A stretch of DNA of 64,000 nt, taken from NCBI RefSeq assembly GCF_026967925.1, contig NZ_JAPVBI010000001.1:1855882-1919881 (forward strand), read 5' to 3'. Each line of letters starts with the position of its first letter. Position 1 is the stretch's first letter. This stretch comes from Modestobacter sp. VKM Ac-2985 (GTDB lineage: Bacteria; Actinomycetota; Actinomycetes; Mycobacteriales; Geodermatophilaceae). Both the position numbers and the translations under genes were made by a program. Below, piece after piece: positions 16,341 through 24,648 of the stretch. The notes under the pieces are model-generated. The model made no database searches. It was not told the origin of the DNA and was given only the letters and a program-made list of their open reading frames with translations.

Positions 16341-17861
16341 TCAGGCGCGGGTCAGCGCTCCCGTGGTCACCGGCGGTGCGGAGCCGGCGACCTGCACCCG
16401 GTTCTTGCCCGCCGCCTTGGCCGCGTACATCGCCAGGTCGGCCTGCTGCAGGGTGCTGGTCCAGGAGACGCCGGGCAGCACGCACGCGGCCCCGACGCTC
16501 GCCCCGACCCGCGCCGTCCCGGCGGCCAGCTGCACCGGATCCGAGGCCACCTCGACCAGTCGCCGGCCCAGGGCCTCGGCCTCGCCGGCGTCGGCGGCGT
16601 GCACCAGGACGGCGAACTCGTCGCCGCCCAGCCGGGCGCACAGCCCCGGCGCGCGGACCACCCCGGCCAACCGTGCGCCCACGGCGCGCAGCAGTTCGTC
16701 GCCCGCCGCGTGCCCCAGCTGGTCGTTGACCGGCTTGAAGTCGTCCAGGTCGACGAACAGCACCCACGGGTCGCCGGCGGGGCCGGCGGTCGCTGCCGCC
16801 AGGGCGGCGGAGAAGCTGCTGCGGTTGGCCAGGCCGGTGAGGGCATCGGTGCGCGCCTGCACCTCCAGCTCGCGGTGCGCGCTGGTCGCCCGCACGGCCA
16901 GGGACACCTGGTTCACCAGCGACTGGATGGCGACCATGCCCTCCGGGCGCAGGTACCGGCCGCCCAGGAGCAGGTGCCGGCCAGGCTCGTCCGGCATCGG
17001 GATCGCCGCCCAGCTGCCCGCCCCTCCGGTGCAGGCCACGAGCTGCCGCGGCGGGGTGATGCGCCAGGGCTGGTGCGCGACGGCAGCCGCGGCCAGGCCG
17101 GCGGCGGCCGGGGTGCGGTTGAGGGTGGGGGGCAGCTGCCGGACCGAGCCGGCGGACCGCTGCACGACGAGGAGCGCCCCGTCGTCCTCGACGAGGACCA
17201 CGGACAGCCCGGGGGTGAGCCGGCAGATGTGCTCGACGGCCTCCCAGCCGCGCTGGCGGATCTGCTCGACGTCGGTGACCCCGAGCAGCTGGCCCACCAG
17301 CCGGGCGAGCGTGGCGTCCCAGGCCTGGGCCAGCTGGTGCTCCTGCAGCACCAGGGCCAGGTGTCGGGCGACCACGGCCAGCAGCGGGGCGATCGGCAGC
17401 GCACCGAGCAGCGGGGCGGCCGGAGCCGCCGTGGCGTGCCCGGGGACGACCTCCCACAGCGCGAGGGCGGCGACCAGGCCGGCGCACTGCGCGGCCGTGT
17501 AGGCCCCGGTCTCCCAGGTGCGTCCGTAGACGGCGCGGAACCACAACGCGGCGAAGGTGACGCCGAGGGCAGCCGCCGGTACCGGCGAGGCGAGGGCGAA
17601 CACGCAGATGGCCACCGCGTCGAGGAGGTCCAGGGCGAGCGGTGCACGAGCCGTGGCGTAGCGGTGCAGCCACGACGTGACCAGGGCTGCCACGGCCCCG
17701 GTGATCGCGGCCAGCTGCCAGGTCTCCGCCCCGGGGACGGCTCCCAGCGAGGTGAGCACGAGGGAGACCAGGGCGGCGGCGCAGAAGAGCCAGCGGGTGC
17801 GTTCGACGAGATCGGCGGGACGACGGAAGACCGACCAGCGTGTCGCCGGGGGTGGGGGCAT
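16341..17861 (-). CDS. Membrane-anchored GGDEF diguanylate cyclase with GAF-like domain
   Basis: A 506-residue protein that should make cyclic di-GMP. Residues 20-165 form about six hydrophobic helices (WLFCAAALVSLVLTSLG, ICVFALASPVPAAALGVTFA and so on). Residues about 180-325 resemble a GAF fold with no clear ligand motif. The C-terminal GGDEF domain carries RLGGDEF at residues 410-416 and ADLAMYAAKAAGKNRV at its end. The inhibitory I-site, RxxD five residues before GGDEF, reads RAPG, so the Asp is missing and product inhibition is probably weak. It is divergent from the SRPBCC gene across 146 bp in which I see no clear motif. Confidence 0.88.
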   Translation of the reverse strand: MPPPPATRWSVFRRPADLVERTRWLFCAAALVSLVLTSLGAVPGAETWQLAAITGAVAALVTSWLHRYATARAPLALDLLDAVAICVFALASPVPAAALGVTFAALWFRAVYGRTWETGAYTAAQCAGLVAALALWEVVPGHATAAPAAPLLGALPIAPLLAVVARHLALVLQEHQLAQAWDATLARLVGQLLGVTDVEQIRQRGWEAVEHICRLTPGLSVVLVEDDGALLVVQRSAGSVRQLPPTLNRTPAAAGLAAAAVAHQPWRITPPRQLVACTGGAGSWAAIPMPDEPGRHLLLGGRYLRPEGMVAIQSLVNQVSLAVRATSAHRELEVQARTDALTGLANRSSFSAALAAATAGPAGDPWVLFVDLDDFKPVNDQLGHAAGDELLRAVGARLAGVVRAPGLCARLGGDEFAVLVHAADAGEAEALGRRLVEVASDPVQLAAGTARVGASVGAACVLPGVSWTSTLQQADLAMYAAKAAGKNRVQVAGSAPPVTTGALTRA

Positions 17862-18007
17862 GGCGGTCCTCGTCCTCGAGCCCGGCTCTGCTCGCCGGAG
17901 CGTCCACCCAGGTCTTCGGCGTCCGGGGGCAGGACCTGGATCACCCGTCCGGGTCGATCACGCCGAGCGCTGCCTGCCTGCCCGGGGCCTGGACAGCTCC
18001 CACGCAG

Positions 18008-18589
18008 GTGAGCAGAGTGCGAACCGTGCCCCGCCACCCGCCCGCGTACCGCTTCGTCACCGTCTGGCGGGTGCCCGGCACGATCGCCGAGGTCCGCGGA
18101 GTGCTCAGCGACAGCGCCGCGCTGCCCCGGTGGTGGCCGGCGGTCTACCTCGACGTCGTCCCGGTTGCCGACGGCGGGCCGGACGGCGTGGGGCGCACGG
18201 TCGAGGTGTTCACCACGGGCTGGGCGCCCTACACGCTGCGCTGGACGTTGCGGATCACCGAGACGATGACCGACGACGGGTTCGCCCTCACCGCGGTGGG
18301 GGACCTGGTGGGCAGCGGCCGGTGGGCCTTCGCGCAGGAGGGTCCCGAGGTGGTGATCACCTACGACTGGCAGGTGCGTGCGGCCAAGCCGCTGCTGGCC
18401 CGGCTCAGCTGGCTGCTGCGGCCGGCGTTCGAGGCCAACCACCGGTGGGCGATGGCCCGCGGCGAGGAGAGCCTGGCGCTGGAGCTCCGCCGGCGCCGCG
18501 ACCCGGCCGCCGCCGTCCCGCCGCCCCCCGGCCCGACCTTCCGCCGGCCGGCCCCGTCCAGAGGCTCGTCCCGAGCTCGCGAGGGCTGA
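18008..18589 (+). CDS. SRPBCC family polyketide cyclase/dehydrase-like protein
   Basis: About 193 residues from GTG 18008; a second GTG at 18017 is possible and neither has a strong ribosome-binding site. The protein begins PPAYRFVTVWRVPGTIAEVRGVLSD and continues WWPAVYLDVVPV, the usual first helix and strand of a START-like ligand pocket. WAFAQEGPEVVITYDWQV and the long C-terminal helix RPAFEANHRWAMARGEESL follow. A Pro/Arg-rich tail ends the protein. The ligand is unknown. It converges on the Ski2-like helicase with an 18-bp gap. Confidence 0.75.
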   Translation: MSRVRTVPRHPPAYRFVTVWRVPGTIAEVRGVLSDSAALPRWWPAVYLDVVPVADGGPDGVGRTVEVFTTGWAPYTLRWTLRITETMTDDGFALTAVGDLVGSGRWAFAQEGPEVVITYDWQVRAAKPLLARLSWLLRPAFEANHRWAMARGEESLALELRRRRDPAAAVPPPPGPTFRRPAPSRGSSRAREG

Positions 18590-18607
18590 GGAGGACGGGG
18601 TCCTTCC

Positions 18608-21229
18608 TCAGTCCTTGCGGCCGGCGTCGAGCAGTCGCATCACCAGCACGCCCTCCTCGTCGGAGGCGTCCAGGTCGATCTCGGCGTCGAAGCCCCAGTC
18701 GTGGTCCCCGGCCGGGTCGTCCAGGATCTGCCGCACCTGCCACAGCCGCGGCTCGGACCTGTCCACGATCAGCAGCGCCGGGCCGCGGGCGTCGCCGCCG
18801 GTGTTGAGGTCGGCGTGCTCGGCGAAGTACGCCTGCACCACCTCGCCCCACCGGTCGGCGTCCCAGCCCGCCGCGGAGTCCAGCTCGCCCAAGTCGTACC
18901 AGCGCCGCCGGGCGATGAGCTCGACCCGGCGGAACAGCGCGTTGCGGATCATCGCGGTGAACGCCCGCTCGTTGCCGGTCAGCGGCCGCGGCCGGGCCGG
19001 GACGGCGACCGGGGCGTCCAGCGGCTGGTCGGCGCTGGTCAGCTGCTCCCACTCGTCCAGCAGCGAGGAGTCGACCTGGCGCACCAGCTCACCCAGCCAC
19101 TCGACGATGTCGGTGACCTCCTCGGTGCGGGCGTCGGCGGGCACGCCGGAGCGCAGCGCCTTGAAGGCGTCGGAGAGGTAGCGCAGCACTGCGCCCTCGG
19201 AGCGGGTGAGCCCGTAGTGGTTCACCAGCTCCCGGAACGTCATCGCCTGCTCCCACATGTCCCGGACGACGGACTTGGGGGAGAGCTGCGCGTCGCGCGC
19301 CCACGGGTTGCCGGCGGAGTAGACCTCGAACGCGTGGTCGAGCAGCTCCTCCAGCGGCTTGGGCCAGGTGATCTCCTCGAGCAGCTCCATCCGCTCCTCG
19401 TACTCGATCCCCTCGGCCTTCATCTGGGCCACGGCCTCGCCCTTGGCCTTGTTCAGCTGCGCGGAGATGATCTGCCGAGGGTCGTCCAGCGTCGCCTCGA
19501 TCACCGAGACGACGTCCAGGGCGTAGGTGTCGTTGCCCTCGGCGTCCGGACCGGGGGAGAGCAGGCCGATGGCGGCCAGCGCGAAGGTCGACAGCGGCTG
19601 GTTGAGCTGGAAGTCCGGCGGCAGGTCCAGGGTCAGCCGGTAGCGGCGGCCATCGGGTTCGGGGACCTCGAGCCGCTCGATCACCCCGGCGGTGATCAGC
19701 GACCGGGCGATGCCGATCACCTCGCGGATGTGCTTCAGCTGCCGTGGGCGTGGCTCGTGGTTGTCGGTGAGCAGCCGGCGCATCGCCGCCACCGGGTCGC
19801 CCGGCCGGGCCAGCACGTTGAGCACCATCCCGGTGGACACCCGGAAGTGGCTGCTCAGCGGCTCGGGAGCGGCGGTGATCAGTCGCTGCTGGGTCGACTC
19901 GCTCCACGGGACCATGCCCTCGGGGACCTTGCGGCGCACCAGCTTGCGGCGCTTCTTCGGGTCGTCGGCGACCTTGGCGAACTGCTTGAGGTTCTCCACC
20001 TCGTGCTCGGGCGCCTGGACGACGACGGTGCCGGCGGTGTCGTAACCGGCCCGCCCCGCCCGCCCGGCGATCTGGTGGAACTCCCGGGCGTTGAGCAGTC
20101 GCGTGCGGGTGCCGTCGTACTTGCTCAGCGCGGAGAACACCACCGTGCGGATCGGCACGTTGATGCCCACCCCGAGGGTGTCGGTGCCGCAGATGACCTT
20201 GAGCAGCCCGGCCTGGGCCAGCTGCTCCACCAGCCGCCGGTACTTGGGCAGCATGCCGGCGTGGTGCACGCCGATGCCGTGCCGCACCAGCCGGGACAGC
20301 GTCGTCCCGAAGGCCGAGGAGAACCGGAAGCCGCCGATCAGGTCGGCGATCGCCTGCTTCTCCTCCTTCGTGGAGACGTTCACGCTCATCAGCGCCTGGG
20401 CGCGCTCCAGCGCCGAGGCCTGGGTGAAGTGGACGACGTAGACCGGCGCCTGCCGGGTGTCCAGCAGCTCCTGGATCGTCTCGTGCATCGGCGTCGTCGC
20501 GTAGTAGTGGTGCAGCGGCACCGGCCGCTCGGCGTGGGCGACCAGCGCGGTGGGCCGGCCGGTGCGCCGGGTGAGGTCCTCCTGGAGGGAGGTGACGTCG
20601 CCGAGGGTGGCGCTCATCAGCAGGAACTGCGCCTTCGGCAGCTCGATCAGCGGCACCTGCCAGGCCCACCCGCGGTCCGGGTCGCCGTAGAAGTGGAACT
20701 CGTCCATCACCACCAGGCCGATGTCGGCGTCCGGCCCCTCGCGCAGCGCGATGTTGGCCAGCACCTCGGCGGTGCAGGCGATGATCGGGGCGTCGGCGTT
20801 GACGCTCGCGTCGCCGGTGAGCATGCCGACGTTCTCCGCGCCGAAGACCCCGCACAGGGCGAAGAACTTCTCGCTGACCAGCGCCTTGATCGGCGCGGTG
20901 TAGAAGCTCACCCGGTCGGTGGCGAGTGCGGCGTACTGGGCGCCGGTGGCCACCAGGGACTTGCCCGACCCGGTCGGGGTGGCCAGGACGACGTTGGCGC
21001 CGCTGACCAGCTCGATCAGCGCCTCCTCCTGGGCCGGGTACAGCGTGGTGCCCGACGCCTGCGCCCACTCGGCGAAGCGGGTGAACACCGCGTCCGGGTC
21101 GTCGCCCAGGGCGAACAGCGACGAGAGGTCGCCGGGGTCGGCGATCAGCGGCGGTGCGTCCGGCGAGGGCAGCGCGGCGGCGGGGGAGTCGGCCGGGGTC
21201 GAGTCGGTACCGGCAGGAGAGAGCGTCAT
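18608..21229 (-). CDS. Ski2-like DEAD/DEAH-box helicase with DUF3516 C-terminus
   Basis: An 873-residue superfamily 2 helicase. Motif I is ATPTGSGKS near residue 83, motif Ia is TAPIKALVSEKF, motif II is MDEFHFYGD (DEFH) near 175, motif III is LMSATLGD, and motif VI is QIAGRAGRAGYD near 395. The C-terminal 400 residues match the DUF3516 region found in actinobacterial helicases of this class, with no recognisable nuclease. These proteins are related to HelY and the eukaryotic exosome helicase Ski2, so RNA unwinding or decay is likely, though untested. The start lies 168 bp from the divergent small gene at 21397. Confidence 0.88.
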   Translation of the reverse strand: MTLSPAGTDSTPADSPAAALPSPDAPPLIADPGDLSSLFALGDDPDAVFTRFAEWAQASGTTLYPAQEEALIELVSGANVVLATPTGSGKSLVATGAQYAALATDRVSFYTAPIKALVSEKFFALCGVFGAENVGMLTGDASVNADAPIIACTAEVLANIALREGPDADIGLVVMDEFHFYGDPDRGWAWQVPLIELPKAQFLLMSATLGDVTSLQEDLTRRTGRPTALVAHAERPVPLHHYYATTPMHETIQELLDTRQAPVYVVHFTQASALERAQALMSVNVSTKEEKQAIADLIGGFRFSSAFGTTLSRLVRHGIGVHHAGMLPKYRRLVEQLAQAGLLKVICGTDTLGVGINVPIRTVVFSALSKYDGTRTRLLNAREFHQIAGRAGRAGYDTAGTVVVQAPEHEVENLKQFAKVADDPKKRRKLVRRKVPEGMVPWSESTQQRLITAAPEPLSSHFRVSTGMVLNVLARPGDPVAAMRRLLTDNHEPRPRQLKHIREVIGIARSLITAGVIERLEVPEPDGRRYRLTLDLPPDFQLNQPLSTFALAAIGLLSPGPDAEGNDTYALDVVSVIEATLDDPRQIISAQLNKAKGEAVAQMKAEGIEYEERMELLEEITWPKPLEELLDHAFEVYSAGNPWARDAQLSPKSVVRDMWEQAMTFRELVNHYGLTRSEGAVLRYLSDAFKALRSGVPADARTEEVTDIVEWLGELVRQVDSSLLDEWEQLTSADQPLDAPVAVPARPRPLTGNERAFTAMIRNALFRRVELIARRRWYDLGELDSAAGWDADRWGEVVQAYFAEHADLNTGGDARGPALLIVDRSEPRLWQVRQILDDPAGDHDWGFDAEIDLDASDEEGVLVMRLLDAGRKD

Positions 21230-21396
21230 CGTGGGGAACAGCGTGCCCGACGCCCCGGACGTTCCCGCACCGACGCCGCCGTCACCACCTCCGGGCGGTC
21301 AAGGTCACGGTTCGGTCACGACCACTGCAGAGAGGGGTGGCACAGGTCGATCCTGGTCACCGGGTGAACAGCAGGTAAACGGAAGGTGGACCAGAC

Positions 21397-21546
21397 ATGC
21401 GTGAGAGTCGTTGCCCGGAGTGTCGCTGGGTGCCCGTCGTGGACGGCGATGGCCGTCGTCATCTGGAGATGCGGTGGGACCGCCCGGGCAGCGCCGTGGT
21501 CGCCTTCCCGGGCCCTGCCGCCGGCCTGTCCCGCCGGGCCGCCTGA
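21397..21546 (+). CDS. Small protein with CPEC motif (49 residues)
   Basis: A short open frame starting ATG behind GGAAGGTGG (21381-21389). It reads MRESRCPECRWVPVVDGDGR and ends LSRRAA. The CxxC pair with flanking Arg/Trp suggests half of a zinc-ribbon knuckle; no second CxxC follows, so metal binding would need a dimer. Support is the ribosome-binding site, its placement in an otherwise unexplained gap and the hairpins after the stop. I do not recognise a family and the coding call is tentative. Confidence 0.5.
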   Translation: MRESRCPECRWVPVVDGDGRRHLEMRWDRPGSAVVAFPGPAAGLSRRAA

Positions 21547-21564
21547 CGCTGGACCCGACCGGTT

Positions 21565-21628
21565 CGCCGGTCACCGGCGGGGGTAGGCGCGAGCACGAGC
21601 GGCACCGGGCCGGCGCACGGGCGCCGGC
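21565..21628 (+). terminator. Two hairpins after the small CPEC gene
   Basis: CGCCGGT/ACCGGCG (21565-21579, 1-nt loop) and GCCGGCGC/GCGCCGGC (21609-21628, 4-nt loop) are perfect stems between the 49-codon gene and the dehydrogenase. They could terminate the small transcript. Neither has a T tract. Confidence 0.4.
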
Positions 21629-21679
21629 TGCGTGAGCAGAGCGCAGGGCTGCCGCCCGGACCTCGCAGGAGGAACCACC

Positions 21680-22537
21680 GTGTCGTCACCCCGCCCCGAG
21701 TCCCAGCCGGAGCAGCAGCAGACCCCGCCCGGCACGCTCGGTGAGATGGACCCCAGGCCCGACCACGGCGAGGAGAGCTACCGGGGTTCCGGGAAGCTGA
21801 TCGGCAAGCGCGCCGTGATCACCGGGGGCGACAGCGGCATCGGCCGTGCCATCGCGATCGCCTTCGCGCGCGAGGGCGCCGACGTCCTGATCGCCTACCT
21901 CGACGAGCACGAGGACGCGCGGGAGACCGCGAAGCACGTCGAGGACGCCGGCCGGACGTGCGTGCTCGTGCCCGGCGACCTCGCCGACCGGTCGCACGCC
22001 AGGACGATCGTCCCCAAGGCCCTCGAGGAGCTCGGCGGGATCGACGTGCTGGTCAACAACGCGGCCTTCCAGATGAACCACGAGTCGCTGGACGAGATCA
22101 CCGACGAGGAGTGGGACCACACCCTCGCGCTGAACCTGACCGCGATGTTCACCCTGATCCGCGATGCCGTGCCGCACATGCAGCCGGGCGCCTCGATCAT
22201 CAACTCCTCGTCGGTGAACTCGGACAACCCGAGCCCCACCCTGGCGCCGTACGCGATGACCAAGGCCGGCATCGCCAACTTCACCGCCAGCATGGCCCAG
22301 CTGCTGGGGGAGAAGGGCATCCGCGCCAACAGCGTCGCGCCCGGGCCGGTGTGGACGCCGCTGATCCCCTCCACCATGCCCGCGGAGAAGGTGGCCGCCT
22401 TCGGTGGCAACACCCCGCTGGGCCGGGCTGCCCAGCCGGCCGAGCTGGCGCCGGTGTACGTGCTGCTGGCCAGTGACGAGTCGAGCTACGTCTCCGGTGC
22501 CCGGATCGCCGTCACCGGCGGCCGGCCGATCCTGTAG
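21680..22537 (+). CDS. SDR family oxidoreductase, general-stress type
   Basis: A 285-residue short-chain dehydrogenase starting at GTG 21680 behind AGGAGGA (21667-21673). The N-terminal extension (about 50 residues, ending GEESYRGSGKLIGKRAVITG) is typical of the YhdF/GspA-like stress SDRs. The cofactor loop is TGGDSGIG, NNAAF marks strand 4, and the catalytic set is Ser in INSSSVNS with YAMTK. The TGGDSGIG loop followed by an acidic YLDEHED suggests NAD(H) or NADP(H) without certainty. The substrate is unknown. Confidence 0.88.
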   Translation: MSSPRPESQPEQQQTPPGTLGEMDPRPDHGEESYRGSGKLIGKRAVITGGDSGIGRAIAIAFAREGADVLIAYLDEHEDARETAKHVEDAGRTCVLVPGDLADRSHARTIVPKALEELGGIDVLVNNAAFQMNHESLDEITDEEWDHTLALNLTAMFTLIRDAVPHMQPGASIINSSSVNSDNPSPTLAPYAMTKAGIANFTASMAQLLGEKGIRANSVAPGPVWTPLIPSTMPAEKVAAFGGNTPLGRAAQPAELAPVYVLLASDESSYVSGARIAVTGGRPIL

Positions 22538-22565
22538 CGCCGCCTGAGGTCACCGGCTCTCCGGC

Positions 22566-22633
22566 CGAGTGAGCAGTTCCGGTCGCTGGCGCCGGCGTGT
22601 CCGTGCGTGTCGGCGACCGGAACTGCTCACTCG
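22566..22633. repeat. Long perfect palindromic element (21-bp arms)
   Basis: CGAGTGAGCAGTTCCGGTCG (22566-22585, continuing one base to 22586) is exactly repeated in inverted orientation at 22613-22633, around a 26-nt loop that is itself GC-rich. It fills the convergent gap between the SDR and mmuM, and its right arm covers the mmuM stop codon. The arms are far longer than an ordinary terminator needs, which suggests a REP-like palindrome; it would also terminate both transcripts. Another hairpin with the same CGAGTGA/TCACTCG ends lies at 29112-29167. Confidence 0.7.
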
Positions 22634-23538
22634 CGGGGGACGGCGTCGGCGATCGCGCGGACGTCGTCCGGGCGCACCCGGCAGCAGCCACCGACCAGCC
22701 GGGCGCCGGCGGCCAGCCACCCCGACACGTCGCCGACCCCCGGCTCGCCGGTCCACCGGCGGGCGGCGGCGTCCCAGACCTCGCCGCTGTTCGGGCAGGC
22801 CACCACCGGCTTCCCACTGGCGGCCGCAGCCACCTCCACCGCGGCGGCGACACCGGCCGGGTCGGTGCAGTTGACCCCGACGGCGACGACCTCCTCGACG
22901 TCCCGGGCCATCGCGCAGACCTCGGCCAGCGCCTCGCCGCGGCGGGTGCGCGCGACGCCGTCGGCGCCGGTCGTCGAGGTCAGCGACAGCCAGGCGGGCA
23001 CGCCCAGCTCGGCCAGCTCCGCCAGCAGTGCCTCGACCTCCGCGGCGGCGGGCAGCGTCTCGCAGGCCAGCACGTCCGCGCCGGCCTCGGCCAACACGGC
23101 CAGCCGCGGCCGGTGGAACGCCCGCAGCTCGGCGACGGAGACGCGTTGGACGTAGTCACCGGTGTACTCCGAGCCGTCGGCCAGGAATGCGCCGTACGGG
23201 CCGACCGAGGCGGCCACCCAGCCGTCCCGGCCCGCCCGGGCCAGGCCGTCGCGGGCCAGCTGCACCGAGCGGGCCATCAGCGTGCAGGCCTCCGCCTCGT
23301 CGATGCCGGCGGCGGCGAAACCGGGGAAGGACGCCTGGTAGCTGGCTGTGGTGGCGACCTGGGCGCCCGCGCTCGCGAAGGCGGCGTGCGCGGCGACGAC
23401 GGCCTCCGGGTCGTCGCGCCGCAACCGGGCCGACCAGAGCGAGGAGGTGACGTCGTGCCCGCGGAACTCGAGCTCGGTGGAGAGGCCGCCGTCGGCCACG
23501 ACGGTCCCGGTGCGGAGTGCCTCGGCGAGGGTGGTCAC
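22627..23538 (-). CDS. mmuM: Homocysteine S-methyltransferase
   Basis: A 303-residue zinc-dependent methyltransferase that moves a methyl group from S-methylmethionine (or a similar donor) to homocysteine, giving methionine. VADGGLSTELEFRGHD is the family N-terminus. The zinc ligands are the Cys in AVGVNCTDP near residue 222 and the Cys pair in LVGGCCRV near residue 285. Length is normal for MmuM. Its GTG start overlaps the stop of the upstream MmyB-type regulator by 4 bp. Confidence 0.9.
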   Translation of the reverse strand: MTTLAEALRTGTVVADGGLSTELEFRGHDVTSSLWSARLRRDDPEAVVAAHAAFASAGAQVATTASYQASFPGFAAAGIDEAEACTLMARSVQLARDGLARAGRDGWVAASVGPYGAFLADGSEYTGDYVQRVSVAELRAFHRPRLAVLAEAGADVLACETLPAAAEVEALLAELAELGVPAWLSLTSTTGADGVARTRRGEALAEVCAMARDVEEVVAVGVNCTDPAGVAAAVEVAAAASGKPVVACPNSGEVWDAAARRWTGEPGVGDVSGWLAAGARLVGGCCRVRPDDVRAIADAVPRE

Positions 23539-24449
23539 GCCGCCGGCCCCCGCGCGCCGGGTGGGACGACGCGGTCGTCGCCACCCGGTGGAACCCGGCC
23601 GGTCCGCGCCCGCTGCTGCGCCGTCCAGGAGGCCAGCAGCCGCATGCCGTCGTGCGAGGCACTGCCGGGTTCGGTGCTGTAGACGAACATCGTCTGGTCG
23701 GGGTCACCGGGCAGGGCGAGGGCCTCGTAGTGGATGACCACCGAGCCGATCGCCGGGTGTCGCATCCGCTTGGTGCCGTGGGTGCGCTCGTGCACTCGCC
23801 GGTCCTGCCACCAGCCGCGGAACTCCGCGCTCTTGATCGAGAGTTCGCCGACGAGGCGCTCGAGCAGCGGGTCGTCGGGGTGGCGGCCCGCGTCCAGGCG
23901 CAGGCTGCCGACGGCGTCGGCGGCCACGGCCGCCCAGTCCTGGTAGGTCTCCCGGGCAGCGGGGTCCAGCAGCAGCCACCGGGTGTAGTTGCGGTGCCGG
24001 GCCGGGAGCGCGTCCCAGTCGGCGATCAACGCCCGGGCCAGCGGGTTGGCGGCGAGCACGTCGGTCCGCCGGCCGATGAGGAAGGCCGGGTGGTCGACGA
24101 GCGAATCGAGCATCTGGTGCACGGCGGGCCGCACACGCTGGGCCTGCTGCTGCTCGGGCCGGCCGCGCCCCGGCCGGGCGAGATCGGCCAGGTGGAGGTG
24201 CGCGGCGGCGTCGAGCTGCAGCGCCCGGGCGAGCGCGTCGACGACCGCTGGGGACGGGCTGGCGTGCCGCCCCTGCTCCAACCGCGTGTAGTAGTCCACG
24301 CTCACCCCGGCCAGGTGCGCAACCTCTTCGCGACGAAGCCCGCGGACCCGCCGGCCGGACGGGACGGCGTCGTCCAGCCCGACGCGCTCCGGCGTCACGT
24401 TGGCGCGGCAGCTGCGGAGGAACTCGCCCAGCTCGGTGCGTCCTGCCAT
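23535..24449 (-). CDS. XRE helix-turn-helix regulator with MmyB-like ligand domain
   Basis: A 304-residue regulator starting at ATG 24449. The helix-turn-helix occupies about residues 5-75 (LGEFLRSCRANVTPERVGL, GLRREEVAHLAGVSVDYYTRLEQGR). The remainder is the PAS-like MmyB domain, with DVLAANPLARALIADW, RNYTRWLLLDPAARETYQDW and a closing VYSTEPGSASHDGMRLLASW. MmyB-like regulators are often divergent from a short-chain dehydrogenase gene they control, exactly the arrangement here (SDR at 24649). Its stop overlaps mmuM by 4 bp. Confidence 0.88.
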   Translation of the reverse strand: MAGRTELGEFLRSCRANVTPERVGLDDAVPSGRRVRGLRREEVAHLAGVSVDYYTRLEQGRHASPSPAVVDALARALQLDAAAHLHLADLARPGRGRPEQQQAQRVRPAVHQMLDSLVDHPAFLIGRRTDVLAANPLARALIADWDALPARHRNYTRWLLLDPAARETYQDWAAVAADAVGSLRLDAGRHPDDPLLERLVGELSIKSAEFRGWWQDRRVHERTHGTKRMRHPAIGSVVIHYEALALPGDPDQTMFVYSTEPGSASHDGMRLLASWTAQQRARTGRVPPGGDDRVVPPGARGPAA

Positions 24450-24648
24450 GCCGCCAGTGTGCCGCCCGCGGGGCCGACCGGCGCCCGCCTGGGTGGGCAC
24501 GCCGTTCCCCGGCAGGCCGTTCCCGGTCCGCGCTGGGCCTGCTGGCTGCCTCCGCGGCGGCCGCCCGGACAGCAGGCTCGTCGGTGTCCCGGATCGAGCA
24601 GCGGTCGTGACCGGGGCGCTGTCGTCCGCACCCGAGAAGGAGATCCCT

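Noticed and set aside
22566..22633. Phage or integrase attachment site
   Set aside because: The repeat is inverted, not direct, and no integrase or tRNA gene is near.
24501..24524. GCCGTTCCC direct repeats as a confident operator
   Set aside because: Only two 9-bp copies in GC-rich DNA at 15-bp spacing; kept as a hint within the dehydrogenase entry, not as its own feature.
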